Under the pieces are notes generated by a model, which was given only the letters and a program-made list of their open reading frames with translations, had not been told where the DNA came from and did no database searches. 64,000 nt of DNA from UKL13-3 sp964392775 (GTDB lineage Bacteria; Bacteroidota; Bacteroidia; UKL13-3). Within the stretch, counting starts at the first letter, position 1; each line of letters starts with the position of its first letter. Below, piece after piece: positions 41,425 to 50,095 of this stretch. The translations under genes were made by a program, and so were the position numbers. The stretch spans positions 158,420 to 222,419 of the forward strand of contig CAYMRD010000001.1 in NCBI GenBank assembly GCA_964392775.1, given 5' to 3'.

Positions 41425-42701
41425 GTTGTGATTTGCTTTCAGATTTTTTAAAACGATCTTTGATACACACTAGATGCAATAGACAACTTTGAGAAGCGTT
41501 TGTTGTGATTTGCTTTCAGATTTTTTAAAACGATCTTTGATACACACTCAAGGTCGAGTGTTCGAGGGTCTGGTAGCTGTTGTGATTTGCTTTCAGATTT
41601 TTTAAAACGATCTTTGATACACACTCAAGAGCTTGAATTTGCTCGGTTTGCGCGGGTTGTGATTTGCTTTCAGATTTTTTAAAACGATCTTTGATACACA
41701 CTTGTATTGTTGTATTGTCATGAATAGATTTGTTGTGATTTGCTTTCAGATTTTTTAAAACGATCTTTGATACACACTTAGGTGTTTATTATTTTATAGG
41801 TGATTATAGTTGTGATTTGCTTTCAGATTTTTTAAAACGATCTTTGATACACACTTGTCAAATCGTAGTGCAATTTGCGGGAGTAGTTGTGATTTGCTTT
41901 CAGATTTTTTAAAACGATCTTTGATACACACTGCATGTATAAACTGCCCGGTTGCGGATAAGTTGTGATTTGCTTTCAGATTTTTTAAAACGATCTTTGA
42001 TACACACTTGGACTCAATATAGCGGGTTCCGCCACGAGGTTGTGATTTGCTTTCAGATTTTTTAAAACGATCTTTGATACACACTCGCCAAACATCACGG
42101 ATATGTACATGTGACGTTGTGATTTGCTTTCAGATTTTTTAAAACGATCTTTGATACACACTCACTAAACTACATCAAGCGCAGGAGCGCACGTTGTGAT
42201 TTGCTTTCAGATTTTTTAAAACGATCTTTGATACACACTACAAAACATTCAGACGAATCCGTACCCCCCGTTGTGATTTGCTTTCAGATTTTTTAAAACG
42301 ATCTTTGATACACACTGGTGGCTCAATAAAAAAGCCCTGGCATGTTGTTGTGATTTGCTTTCAGATTTTTTAAAACGATCTTTGATACACACTAATTACA
42401 ATATTTTTTGTTTAAATATTTTTGTTGTGATTTGCTTTCAGATTTTTTAAAACGATCTTTGATACACACTCAATACTCATCACCTCATACATCTGCTCAA
42501 GTTGTGATTTGCTTTCAGATTTTTTAAAACGATCTTTGATACACACTACCAAAATTCTTAGGAGCAATTGGTACTTCGTTGTGATTTGCTTTCAGATTTT
42601 TTAAAACGATCTTTGATACACACTCGGGTGTCCGTAGATAATCGTTGAGGTTCCGTTGTGATTTGCTTTCAGATTTTTTAAAACGATCTTTGATACACAC
42701 T
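41425..42701 (+). CRISPR. Type II-C CRISPR array: 17 repeats, 16 spacers
   Basis: Repeats are 47 nt, beginning GTTGTGATTTGCTTTCAG and ending CGATCTTTGATACACACT, and all 17 look identical. Spacers are 30 nt except two of 29 nt (41703-41731 and 41933-41961). The 5' end of the repeat pairs with the tracrRNA anti-repeat, so crRNAs are transcribed from the plus strand, towards cas2. Each repeat holds TTG (positions 9-11), 19 nt, then GATCTTTG (31-38), one base off the Bacteroidetes promoter, so transcription may start at the end of every repeat. A hairpin terminator follows at 42775. Spacer targets are not identifiable by eye. Confidence 0.99.
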
Positions 42702-42774
42702 ATACCGTTGGTTTTAAGTCACTGTATCAGTCGTTTGCACAACTAATTGGATTGAAAAAAAGTGTAATCATTGG

Positions 42775-42806
42775 AGCCATTTCGGAATGTCCGGAATGGC
42801 TTTTTT
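42775..42806 (+). terminator. Terminator downstream of the CRISPR array
   Basis: AGCCATTTCGG (42775-42785) pairs with CCGGAATGGCT (42791-42801) with minor mismatches, followed by a T-run. It would end crRNA transcription before the downstream genes. Confidence 0.7.
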
Positions 42807-42842
42807 ATTTTCAAACTTATTTTAAACTGCTATATTCGAATT

Positions 42843-43091
42843 GTGGACTTAGAAAACAAGTATCAAGTAAATGAACCTTCGGCTTTGTATCAAAAGTCAT
42901 TCAGGGTTTTTACCTCATTTGATGACGCGGAGGAGTATGGGCGTGGTCAAATGGCAAAGTTGTCCCCTGCAGAGCGCATGCAACAATTAGAGATATTGCG
43001 AAAAGCCGCAGCATACAATGCCTTGGATAGTGAGGGCAGGTGGCTTCCCTTAAAGAAGAGTATTGTGATTGACTTATCTAATGACCAATGA
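42843..43091 (+). CDS. Small protein paired with a nucleotidyltransferase (antitoxin-like)
   Basis: 82 residues from GTG 42843 ('(M)DLENKYQVNEPSALYQKS'). An ATG at 42771 is also in frame but would lie inside the array terminator. No named family recognised. The stop overlaps the start of the nucleotidyltransferase gene by 4 bp (ATGA), the usual layout of two-gene toxin-antitoxin modules with a MNT/AbiEii-like nucleotidyltransferase. Confidence 0.5.
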   Translation: MDLENKYQVNEPSALYQKSFRVFTSFDDAEEYGRGQMAKLSPAERMQQLEILRKAAAYNALDSEGRWLPLKKSIVIDLSNDQ

Positions 43092-43551
43092 ATCTGGCTG
43101 AAAATTTCGAAGGGATTTTACAAGCATTTAATCAGGCAGGGGTTGACTTTATGATTGTAGGCGGTTATGCTGTAAACTTTCATGGTTATCAGCGTAATAC
43201 GAGTGATTTATTTGGGTGAATCCTCATTCAGAAAATCAATACCGAATTTGTGAGGCCTTTAAATTGATGGGATATGGAAAGGATGCCATCGTTTCTATCG
43301 AAAAGCTGGATTTCAACAAGCATTTTTTGTTTCATGTTGGAGAAAAACCATACGATGTAGAAGTGTTCAATTTTATAAGTGGAGTGGAATATGAACAGGC
43401 CAATAAACATAAAGTAAAGTTTGAATTTTCTGAAACACTTCCGGTTTTTTTTATCAGCTATCATGATTTGATTATCAACAAAATGATAAGTGGCCGGCTA
43501 AAGGATAAACTTGATGTTGAGGAGTTGCAACGAATTGAAAAATTAAAATAG
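43088..43551 (+). pseudogene. Broken nucleotidyltransferase (MNT/AbiEii-like) gene
   Basis: Frame 1 from ATG 43088 gives 'NQAGVDFMIVGGYAVNFHGY' and stops at 43219 after 'RNTSDLFG'. The next frame continues 'NPHSENQYRICEAFKLMG' to 43551. The break falls in the catalytic D-x-D segment expected to read about 'TSDLDLWVNP'; a small deletion there removes the second Asp and shifts the frame. The toxin-like activity is therefore probably lost. The end overlaps the convergent cas2 stop by 9 bp. Confidence 0.7.
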
Positions 43552-43872
43552 TTCGAGCTGTTGGTAAGGTGTTTCGACCGGAGCTTCTTTTTTGCCATAA
43601 AAAATTTCCATCATCCCAAATTGTTTGTCGGTAACGCACATAATGCCTACATGTCCTTTTTTGGGGAGTTGCTCTTTTACCCGCTTAATATGAACATCGG
43701 CATTCTCGCGGCTGGGGCAATGCCTGAGGTAAATGCTGAACTGAAACATGGTAAATCCATCCCGCATAATTTCCTTGCGAAACTTTGCCGCAACCTTACG
43801 CTCTTCGGCTGTGTCTGTTGGTAAATCAAAAAATACTAATACCCACATAATCCTGTATTCGTTGAGTTTCAT
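43543..43872 (-). CDS. cas2: CRISPR-associated protein Cas2
   Basis: 109 residues from ATG 43872 ('MKLNEYRIMWVLVFFDLPTD'), with the ferredoxin-fold catalytic-type Asp in 'VFFDLP' and 'FQFSIYLRHCPSRENADVHI'. Forms the spacer-integration complex with Cas1. The start lies 2 bp after the last base of the cas1 stop codon; the longer reading frame into cas1 is unlikely. Array and cas2 are separated by 0.84 kb that holds a broken two-gene module. Confidence 0.93.
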   Translation of the reverse strand: MKLNEYRIMWVLVFFDLPTDTAEERKVAAKFRKEIMRDGFTMFQFSIYLRHCPSRENADVHIKRVKEQLPKKGHVGIMCVTDKQFGMMEIFYGKKEAPVETPYQQLELF

Positions 43873-43873
43873 A

Positions 43874-44785
43874 TTACACAAATTCGGGGTACAGTATTCT
43901 TCGGGAATTTCCTTCAAAACAATCCACCAAACTGGCCGTAGTTCTTTGTAAACCCACCATCAACGGACTTCTTTTCTCATCAATTTTAATATCGAGTGTG
44001 GGGATGCTCAGAAGCTGTTTTTTATGGTGAGCTTGTAGTTCCGAATAATCCTCGCCACTTTGAACGATACCCAGTACCAGTTCATCCACAAAAGGACGGT
44101 AAGGTTCCATGATATCATCGGCCAGACAGTAAGCATTGTACTGGTTTCGGTGAAATATACCAAGAGTAGGCAAGAGTCCGGATGAAACCAGCCCTCGTGC
44201 AACGGTTGCCCGGAGTATGGCATAACCATAGTTAAGCAGTCCATTGGGTTGAGCCCCATCTCTATCTCTCCTGAAATCAAGGTGGCCAGGGAATATATTG
44301 CCCCAATAGTAAGCGGCCGCCCTCCCTTCATGGTATTCTCCATCACCACTTTTTACTTCATTGGCCCAATGTTGCATATTCTGGGTTTCAACCCCCTTCT
44401 TACGCAGCAAAGCGGCCTGATTGGCGATTTTGGCTTTAACGGTTTGTTGCCAGAGTTGTTTTTTGAGTGGCACGCTGGCCTGAATCTGTGCTTCGAAACG
44501 GGCTTGTTGAAGGGTGTTTCCGCTGAGGTTCAGTAACATGCCCGTTGGCAGATGCCTTCCGTCACAATTGATCAGGGCCACATTGTTCTCAAGCAGTTTG
44601 GTGATAAGGTGTTGGGTGATGGTAAGTTGCTGATGATCCAGAATAACAATGCCAACGTCCTCTACAGGAATGCTGTTTCCCAGCATTTTGTCAATGCCTT
44701 TGGCATGGGGAATGGAGATCACCAGTTGGTCGTTTTGGCAACTCAGGTAAGCAGGATTGCCAAAATAGAGCGTTTTCTTTATCAT
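43874..44785 (-). CDS. cas1: CRISPR-associated endonuclease Cas1, type II
   Basis: 303 residues from ATG 44785 ('MIKKTLYFGNPAYLS', the standard type II Cas1 start); the frame is open further upstream but that part has no family character. Metal-binding residues: Glu153 in 'EYHEGRAAAYYW', His212 in 'GIFHRNQYN' and acidic residues in 'LADDIMEPYRPF' (223-227). It integrates new spacers with Cas2. It is intact, so adaptation may still work despite the distance to cas9 (about 35 kb). The 320-bp gap to parE contains its promoter region and an inverted repeat. Confidence 0.95.
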   Translation of the reverse strand: MIKKTLYFGNPAYLSCQNDQLVISIPHAKGIDKMLGNSIPVEDVGIVILDHQQLTITQHLITKLLENNVALINCDGRHLPTGMLLNLSGNTLQQARFEAQIQASVPLKKQLWQQTVKAKIANQAALLRKKGVETQNMQHWANEVKSGDGEYHEGRAAAYYWGNIFPGHLDFRRDRDGAQPNGLLNYGYAILRATVARGLVSSGLLPTLGIFHRNQYNAYCLADDIMEPYRPFVDELVLGIVQSGEDYSELQAHHKKQLLSIPTLDIKIDEKRSPLMVGLQRTTASLVDCFEGNSRRILYPEFV

Positions 44786-45001
44786 GGGCTTTCTATTAAG
44801 AATCAGATTCTTATCTAAATATAGTGCCGTGTTTAATCGGATATATTCTAATCGTATAAGTTGAGTATTACACCGTATAAATGACTTATTATGCACAATA
44901 TGCTCATTCATTGTCTTTTCCGATTTCCACATATTTCCCTGCATTCTGTGGATTACACTCGCTGCTTAATCGGTATTTTGCACCCTTGTTGGAAGTCAAA
45001 A

Positions 45002-45083
45002 GTCCACGGTCGGCAGTTCGCGGTTCACAGTTTGTTAGCTTGTGATATTCTGAGACATTTAAACTGCCGACTGCGGACCGTCA
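45002..45083. repeat. Imperfect inverted repeat upstream of parE
   Basis: GTCCACGGTCGGCAGTT (45002-45018) and AACTGCCGACTGCGGACCGTC (45062-45082) are imperfect inverted copies around a 43-nt loop, directly ahead of the parE start. It could be a cruciform, a degenerate mobile repeat or a leader structure. Confidence 0.5.
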
Positions 45084-45105
45084 ACAGACCAACTCTTTAA
45101 AAACT

Positions 45106-46977
45106 ATGGCAGAAAAAGTAATTTACAACGAAGACAGTATCCGGTCGCTCGACTGGCGCGAACATATTCGTTTGCGCCCGGGCATGTATATCGGAAAGCT
45201 GGGTGATGGATCGGCTCCTGATGATGGTATTTATGTATTGCTCAAGGAGGTAATTGATAACAGTATTGATGAGCACCGCATGAAGCACGGTAAAACTTTG
45301 GATATCAAAATTCAGGATAACAAAGTGTATGTGCGTGATTATGGTCGCGGTATTCCGCTGGGTAAGGTTGTGGATGTGGTGAGCAAGATGAATACCGGTG
45401 GAAAGTATGACAGCAAAGCCTTTCAAAAATCGGTGGGGTTAAATGGAGTGGGTACAAAGGCTGTGAACGCGCTGAGTGTTTACTTCAAAGTACAATCGTA
45501 TAGAGATGGCAAAACAACAGCTGCGGAATTTGAACGCGGAGAGTTGACCAAGGCGTATAAAGAAACTACCACGCTTGAACCGGACGGTACTTCCATTGTG
45601 TTTACACCGGATGATACGATCTTTAAGAACTATCATTTTATTCCCGAGTATATCGAAAACCAGTTGTGGAACTATGCTTACCTCAACTCGGGGTTAACCA
45701 TTAACTACAACGACCGCAAGTTTTTCAGCAAGGATGGTTTGCTCGATTTGCTCAAACGCAAAACCAACGAAGAGCATATCCGTTATCCCATTATCCATTT
45801 AAAGGGTGATGATATTGAGCTTGCTATTACACATGAGCATCAGTATGGCGAAGATTATTACAGTTACGTAAACGGACAATATACTACCCAAGGTGGAACG
45901 CACTTACTGGCATTCCGTGAGGCGTTTGCCAAAACTATTCGTGATTTTTATAAAAAGGAATTTGACCTGGCCGATATCCGTGCCAGTATTGTTGCGGCTG
46001 TTTCGGTGAGTGTGGAAGAACCGGTGTTTGAGAGTCAGACCAAAACCAAACTGGGTTCCACCAATATGGGGCCCGAAAGCCCAACCATTAAAGCCTATGT
46101 GTATGATTTTTTAAAGAAATCACTGGATGATTTCCTGCATAAAAATCCGACTACTGCCGATGCATTGCTCAAACGTATCCTGCAAAGTGAACGTGAGCGC
46201 AAGGATATGGCCGGCATTAAAAAACTGGCCAACGAGCGTGCTAAAAAAGCGAGCGTTCACAATAAAAAGCTGCGCGATTGCCGTGTTCATTACAGCGAAG
46301 ACGAAAAAGACGAACGCAGATACGAGTCAACATTGTTTATCACCGAGGGAGATTCGGCAAGTGGAAGTATCACCAAAAGCCGCGATGTACAAACACAGGC
46401 AGTATTCAGTTTGCGTGGTAAACCGCTCAACTGTTATGGGCTGACAAAAAAGGTAGTGTACGAGAACGAAGAGTTTAACTTGTTGCAACATGCCTTGAAT
46501 ATTGAAGAAGGCATTGAAGGATTGCGTTACAACAATATCGTAATTGCTACCGATGCCGATGTGGACGGAATGCATATCCGTTTGCTGATGCTCACGTTTT
46601 TTCTTCAGTTTTTCCCGGATGTGGTGAAAAACGGACATTTGTATATCCTCGAAACACCTTTGTTCCGTGTGCGCAACAAACAAAAAACGATTTACTGTTA
46701 CAGCGAAGACGAAAAACAAAAAGCAATTACAGCCCTGACCGGTAAACCTGAGATCACCCGATTTAAAGGATTGGGAGAAATTTCTCCGGATGAGTTCGGA
46801 TTGTTTATTGGTGACAGCATGAAATTGCAACCGGTGATCCTGACTCCTGAAACACCCATCCCGAAATTGCTCGAGTATTATATGGGTAAAAACACCATCG
46901 ACCGCCAGAACTTTATCATCGAACACCTCAAGGTTGAGAAAGATATTTTGAAGAAAGAGGAAGAGGAGTTGGTGTAA
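45106..46977 (+). CDS. parE: DNA topoisomerase IV subunit B
   Basis: 623 residues. GHKL ATPase domain with 'LRPGMYIGKLGDG', 'EVIDNSIDEH', 'DYGRGIPLG' and 'GLNGVGTKAVNALS'; TOPRIM domain with 'LFITEGDSASGSI' and 'ATDADVDGMHIR'. Length and motifs fit ParE of Bacteroidetes rather than GyrB. It decatenates daughter chromosomes with ParC. parC is encoded downstream, separated by a tandem repeat and an assembly gap. Confidence 0.93.
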   Translation: MAEKVIYNEDSIRSLDWREHIRLRPGMYIGKLGDGSAPDDGIYVLLKEVIDNSIDEHRMKHGKTLDIKIQDNKVYVRDYGRGIPLGKVVDVVSKMNTGGKYDSKAFQKSVGLNGVGTKAVNALSVYFKVQSYRDGKTTAAEFERGELTKAYKETTTLEPDGTSIVFTPDDTIFKNYHFIPEYIENQLWNYAYLNSGLTINYNDRKFFSKDGLLDLLKRKTNEEHIRYPIIHLKGDDIELAITHEHQYGEDYYSYVNGQYTTQGGTHLLAFREAFAKTIRDFYKKEFDLADIRASIVAAVSVSVEEPVFESQTKTKLGSTNMGPESPTIKAYVYDFLKKSLDDFLHKNPTTADALLKRILQSERERKDMAGIKKLANERAKKASVHNKKLRDCRVHYSEDEKDERRYESTLFITEGDSASGSITKSRDVQTQAVFSLRGKPLNCYGLTKKVVYENEEFNLLQHALNIEEGIEGLRYNNIVIATDADVDGMHIRLLMLTFFLQFFPDVVKNGHLYILETPLFRVRNKQKTIYCYSEDEKQKAITALTGKPEITRFKGLGEISPDEFGLFIGDSMKLQPVILTPETPIPKLLEYYMGKNTIDRQNFIIEHLKVEKDILKKEEEELV

Positions 46978-46980
46978 GAA

Positions 46981-47170
46981 GATACGAGAAGCGAGAGAAA
47001 AGACGTGAGAGAAAAGACCGTGCGGTAGTGCCCTTCAGGGTCAGGGTGTGGGAGGGGAAGATGTGCAGATGAGAGGAAAGATACGAGAAGCGAGAGAAAA
47101 GAAGTGAGAGAAAAGAGACCGTGCGGTAGTGCCCTTCAGGGTCAGGGTGTGGGAGGGGAAGATGTGCAGA
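46981..47170 (+). repeat. Tandem duplication of about 100 bp running into the assembly gap
   Basis: The unit starting GATACGAGAAGCGAGAGAAA is present at 46981 and again at 47080 with minor differences. Both copies contain GTGCGGTAGTGCCCTTCAGG. The second copy ends at the N run, so more copies may be hidden there. No coding frame is convincing. Confidence 0.85.
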
Positions 47171-47270
47171 NNNNNNNNNNNNNNNNNNNNNNNNNNNNNN
47201 NNNNNNNNNNNNNNNNNNNNNNNNNNNNNNNNNNNNNNNNNNNNNNNNNNNNNNNNNNNNNNNNNNNNNN
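47171..47270. other. Assembly gap of exactly 100 N
   Basis: One hundred N characters, a customary placeholder for a gap of unknown size. Because it abuts a tandem repeat, the true parE-parC distance is not known. Confidence 0.98.
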
Positions 47271-47385
47271 TGAAAGAATAAAGATATTGATTTGTCATGC
47301 TGAGTGTATCGAAGCATGTTTTTAAGAATTTGAAGCCAACAGCTAAAGGCCAACAGCCAATAGCCAACAGCTAACTGCTAAAAAA

Positions 47386-50073
47386 ATGAGTGACGAAGTA
47401 ATTAATAATTTAAGTGAAGGAGACCATTCCATGCACAACGTTACACCGGTAACGGGATTGTATGAAAACTGGTTTTTGGATTACGCATCATACGTAATCT
47501 TAGAGCGTGCCGTGCCTGCGGTTGAGGATGGATTAAAACCCGTTCAGCGTAGGATTATGCATGCCATGAAGGAAATGGATGACGGGCGTTTTAACAAGGT
47601 GGCGAACGTAATCGGACAAACCATGCAGTACCATCCGCATGGAGATGCTGCTATTGGAGATGCGTTGGTTGGACTTGGGCAAAAAGACCTGTTGTTTGAA
47701 ATGCAGGGAAACTGGGGCGATGTGCGTACCGGAGACTCTGCTGCTGCTGCCCGTTATATTGAAGTGCGTCTGTCAAAGTTTGCTTCGGAGGTTGCCTTTA
47801 ACGGACAAACCACAACATGGCAGGCTTCGTATGACGGACGTAAAAAAGAACCGGTAACCTTGCCGATGAAGTTTCCCCTGTTGGTAGCTCAGGGTGTTGA
47901 AGGTATTGCTGTTGGATTGGCGACTAAAATTTTACCGCATAACTTTTGTGAAATCTTACGTGCCGCCATTGATACCGTAAAAGGTAAAAAGGTGGAGTTG
48001 TTCCCCGATTTTGCTACCGGTGGTATGGTTGATGTAACCAACTACAACCGAGGAGCCAAAGGTTCGAAAGTGCGTGTGCGTGCACGGATTGAGGAGATTG
48101 ATAAAAAAACATTAGCGATTCGCGATATTCCATTCTCGACTACTACCACCAGCCTGATTGACTCTATCCTCAAAGCGAACGATAGCGGTAAAATCAAAAT
48201 CAAAAAGGTAGTTGATAATACTGCCAAGGATGTAGAGATACAGATTCACCTGGCACCGGGCGTATCGCCCGATATCACCATTGATGCCTTGTACGCGTTT
48301 ACGGATTGCGAGATTTCAATTTCTCCAAATGCCTGTGTGATTGTTGCCGATCGTCCTCAGTTTTTGGGTGTAGATGATTTGTTGCGTTTGTCGGTTGAGT
48401 ATACCCGTGAGTTGTTGCGTCAGGAATTGCTCATCCGCAAAGGAGAGTTGGAAGAACAATGGCATTTTAGTTCACTCGAAAAACTGTTCATCGAAAAACG
48501 CATCTACCGCGATATTGAGGAGTGTGAAACCTTTGAGGCCGTAATTGATACCATTTTCAAAGGATTGAATAAATACCGTAAACAGTTCCGCAGAGATTTG
48601 ACGGAAGACGATATTTTAAAACTTACCGAAATCCGCATCAAGCGTATTTCAAAATACGACTCCTTCAAAGCCGATGAGTTGATGGTGAAAATCGAAAATG
48701 AACTGGTAACGGTGAATGCGGATTTGGATGATTTGAAATCATATCAGGTCAAATACTACGAAAACCTGTTGAAGAAATACGGCAAAGGCCGTGAACGTAA
48801 AACGGAAATCCGTTTGTTCGATACCATTCAGGCTAATCAGGTGGCTATTGCCAACCAAAAATTATATGTGAACCGTGCCGAAGGTTTTGTGGGCTATGGA
48901 TTGAAAAAAGACGAGTATGTATGTGATTGCTCCGACCTTGATGATATCATTGTCTTCCGCAGAGATGGCAAGATGCAGGTGAGCAGGGTGCAGGAAAAAT
49001 TCTTTGTTGGGAAAGATATTTTGTATGTGGATGTGTTCCGTAAAAACGATGAACGCAAGGTGTACAATATGATTTATATGGATGGGAAAACCCGCATCTC
49101 TTATGCCAAACGTTTTAATGTAATGGGTATTACCCGCGACAAAGAATATGATCTGACAACGGGAGCACCCAATAGTAAGGTTTTATATTTTACGGCCAAC
49201 CCTAACAGTGAAGCCGAGCTGGTAGAGATTACGTTAAGTCCGATGAGCCATGCCCGCAAGCTGGTATTCGACTTTAACTTTGCCGAGCTGGCCGTAAAAG
49301 GCCGCGGTGTATTGGGAAATATCGTTTCTAAATTCCTGCTTAAAGGAGTGAAGCTGAAAGCTAAAGGGGCATCAACCCTGGGCGGACGTAAAATCTGGTA
49401 CGATGAAATTTTGGGTCGTTTGAATGTAGACGACCGCGGAACCTATCTGGGCGAATTTGATACACACAATCAGATATTGGTAATTTACAAAGACGGTAAT
49501 TATGAACTGACCGATTTTGAACTCACCAATCATTACGAAACGGAACAGATTGTCTTTATTGGTAAGTTTAAACCGAAGCGTGCAGTATCATTGGTGTACT
49601 GGAACGAAAAAGAAAAACATCATTTCATCAAACGTTTCCTGATTGAAACATTGACTCTCAATAAAAAATTCTTATTGGTTCCCGAAGGTGTAAAATGCAA
49701 AGTATTGCTGGCAACCGATCAGCTTGCTCCGGTGGCTGTGGCTAAAGGAAAAGGCGGAACCGAAGACACGGTGCAGCTTGCCGAGATAATTGACGTCAAA
49801 GGATGGAAAGCCATTGGTAATAAGTTTGCCGGTAAAGAGCTTACCAAACTCACCTTATTGCCTCCCGACCCTGAAACGGAAGTGGATGAAGATGTAAAGG
49901 TAGAAGTGGAAACAACCGAGTCGCAAATGACCTTGTTGAACGAAGACATTGAAGCGGCCGAACAGGAGCGTATCAAAAAGTTATTGGAGGATGATGAACC
50001 AATGGGCGGAGATAAACCGAAGAGCAAACCTAAGAAGCCGGATACCGATGCCGGACAACCTAAATTGTTTTAA
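47386..50073 (+). CDS. parC: DNA topoisomerase IV subunit A
   Basis: 895 residues. The N-terminal breakage-reunion domain has 'RAVPAVEDGLKPVQRRIMHA', 'QYHPHGDAAIGDALVG' and 'DSAAAARYIEVRLSKFA', with the active-site Tyr in 'AARYIEV'. The C-terminal half is the DNA-wrapping beta-pinwheel domain, and the tail is acidic and Lys/Pro-rich ('DKPKSKPKKPDTDAGQ'). It forms topoisomerase IV with ParE. Confidence 0.93.
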   Translation: MSDEVINNLSEGDHSMHNVTPVTGLYENWFLDYASYVILERAVPAVEDGLKPVQRRIMHAMKEMDDGRFNKVANVIGQTMQYHPHGDAAIGDALVGLGQKDLLFEMQGNWGDVRTGDSAAAARYIEVRLSKFASEVAFNGQTTTWQASYDGRKKEPVTLPMKFPLLVAQGVEGIAVGLATKILPHNFCEILRAAIDTVKGKKVELFPDFATGGMVDVTNYNRGAKGSKVRVRARIEEIDKKTLAIRDIPFSTTTTSLIDSILKANDSGKIKIKKVVDNTAKDVEIQIHLAPGVSPDITIDALYAFTDCEISISPNACVIVADRPQFLGVDDLLRLSVEYTRELLRQELLIRKGELEEQWHFSSLEKLFIEKRIYRDIEECETFEAVIDTIFKGLNKYRKQFRRDLTEDDILKLTEIRIKRISKYDSFKADELMVKIENELVTVNADLDDLKSYQVKYYENLLKKYGKGRERKTEIRLFDTIQANQVAIANQKLYVNRAEGFVGYGLKKDEYVCDCSDLDDIIVFRRDGKMQVSRVQEKFFVGKDILYVDVFRKNDERKVYNMIYMDGKTRISYAKRFNVMGITRDKEYDLTTGAPNSKVLYFTANPNSEAELVEITLSPMSHARKLVFDFNFAELAVKGRGVLGNIVSKFLLKGVKLKAKGASTLGGRKIWYDEILGRLNVDDRGTYLGEFDTHNQILVIYKDGNYELTDFELTNHYETEQIVFIGKFKPKRAVSLVYWNEKEKHHFIKRFLIETLTLNKKFLLVPEGVKCKVLLATDQLAPVAVAKGKGGTEDTVQLAEIIDVKGWKAIGNKFAGKELTKLTLLPPDPETEVDEDVKVEVETTESQMTLLNEDIEAAEQERIKKLLEDDEPMGGDKPKSKPKKPDTDAGQPKLF

Positions 50074-50095
50074 TTAATTAAACTCATCAACGCTG

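Noticed and set aside
41794..42084. Repetitive minus-strand ORF of 96 codons
   Set aside because: It is a translation of CRISPR repeats and spacers.
32595..42701. Classical integron attC sites as explanation for the elements
   Set aside because: No GTTRRRY/RYYYAAC core pair at the element ends and no integrase in the window; only the architecture is similar.
44786..44944. Longer cas1 start giving 53 extra residues
   Set aside because: Type II Cas1 starts at MIKKTLYFGNPAYLS; the extension has no family similarity and covers the probable promoter.
47104..47353. ORFs spanning the N gap
   Set aside because: They contain the 100 undetermined bases and translate a tandem repeat.
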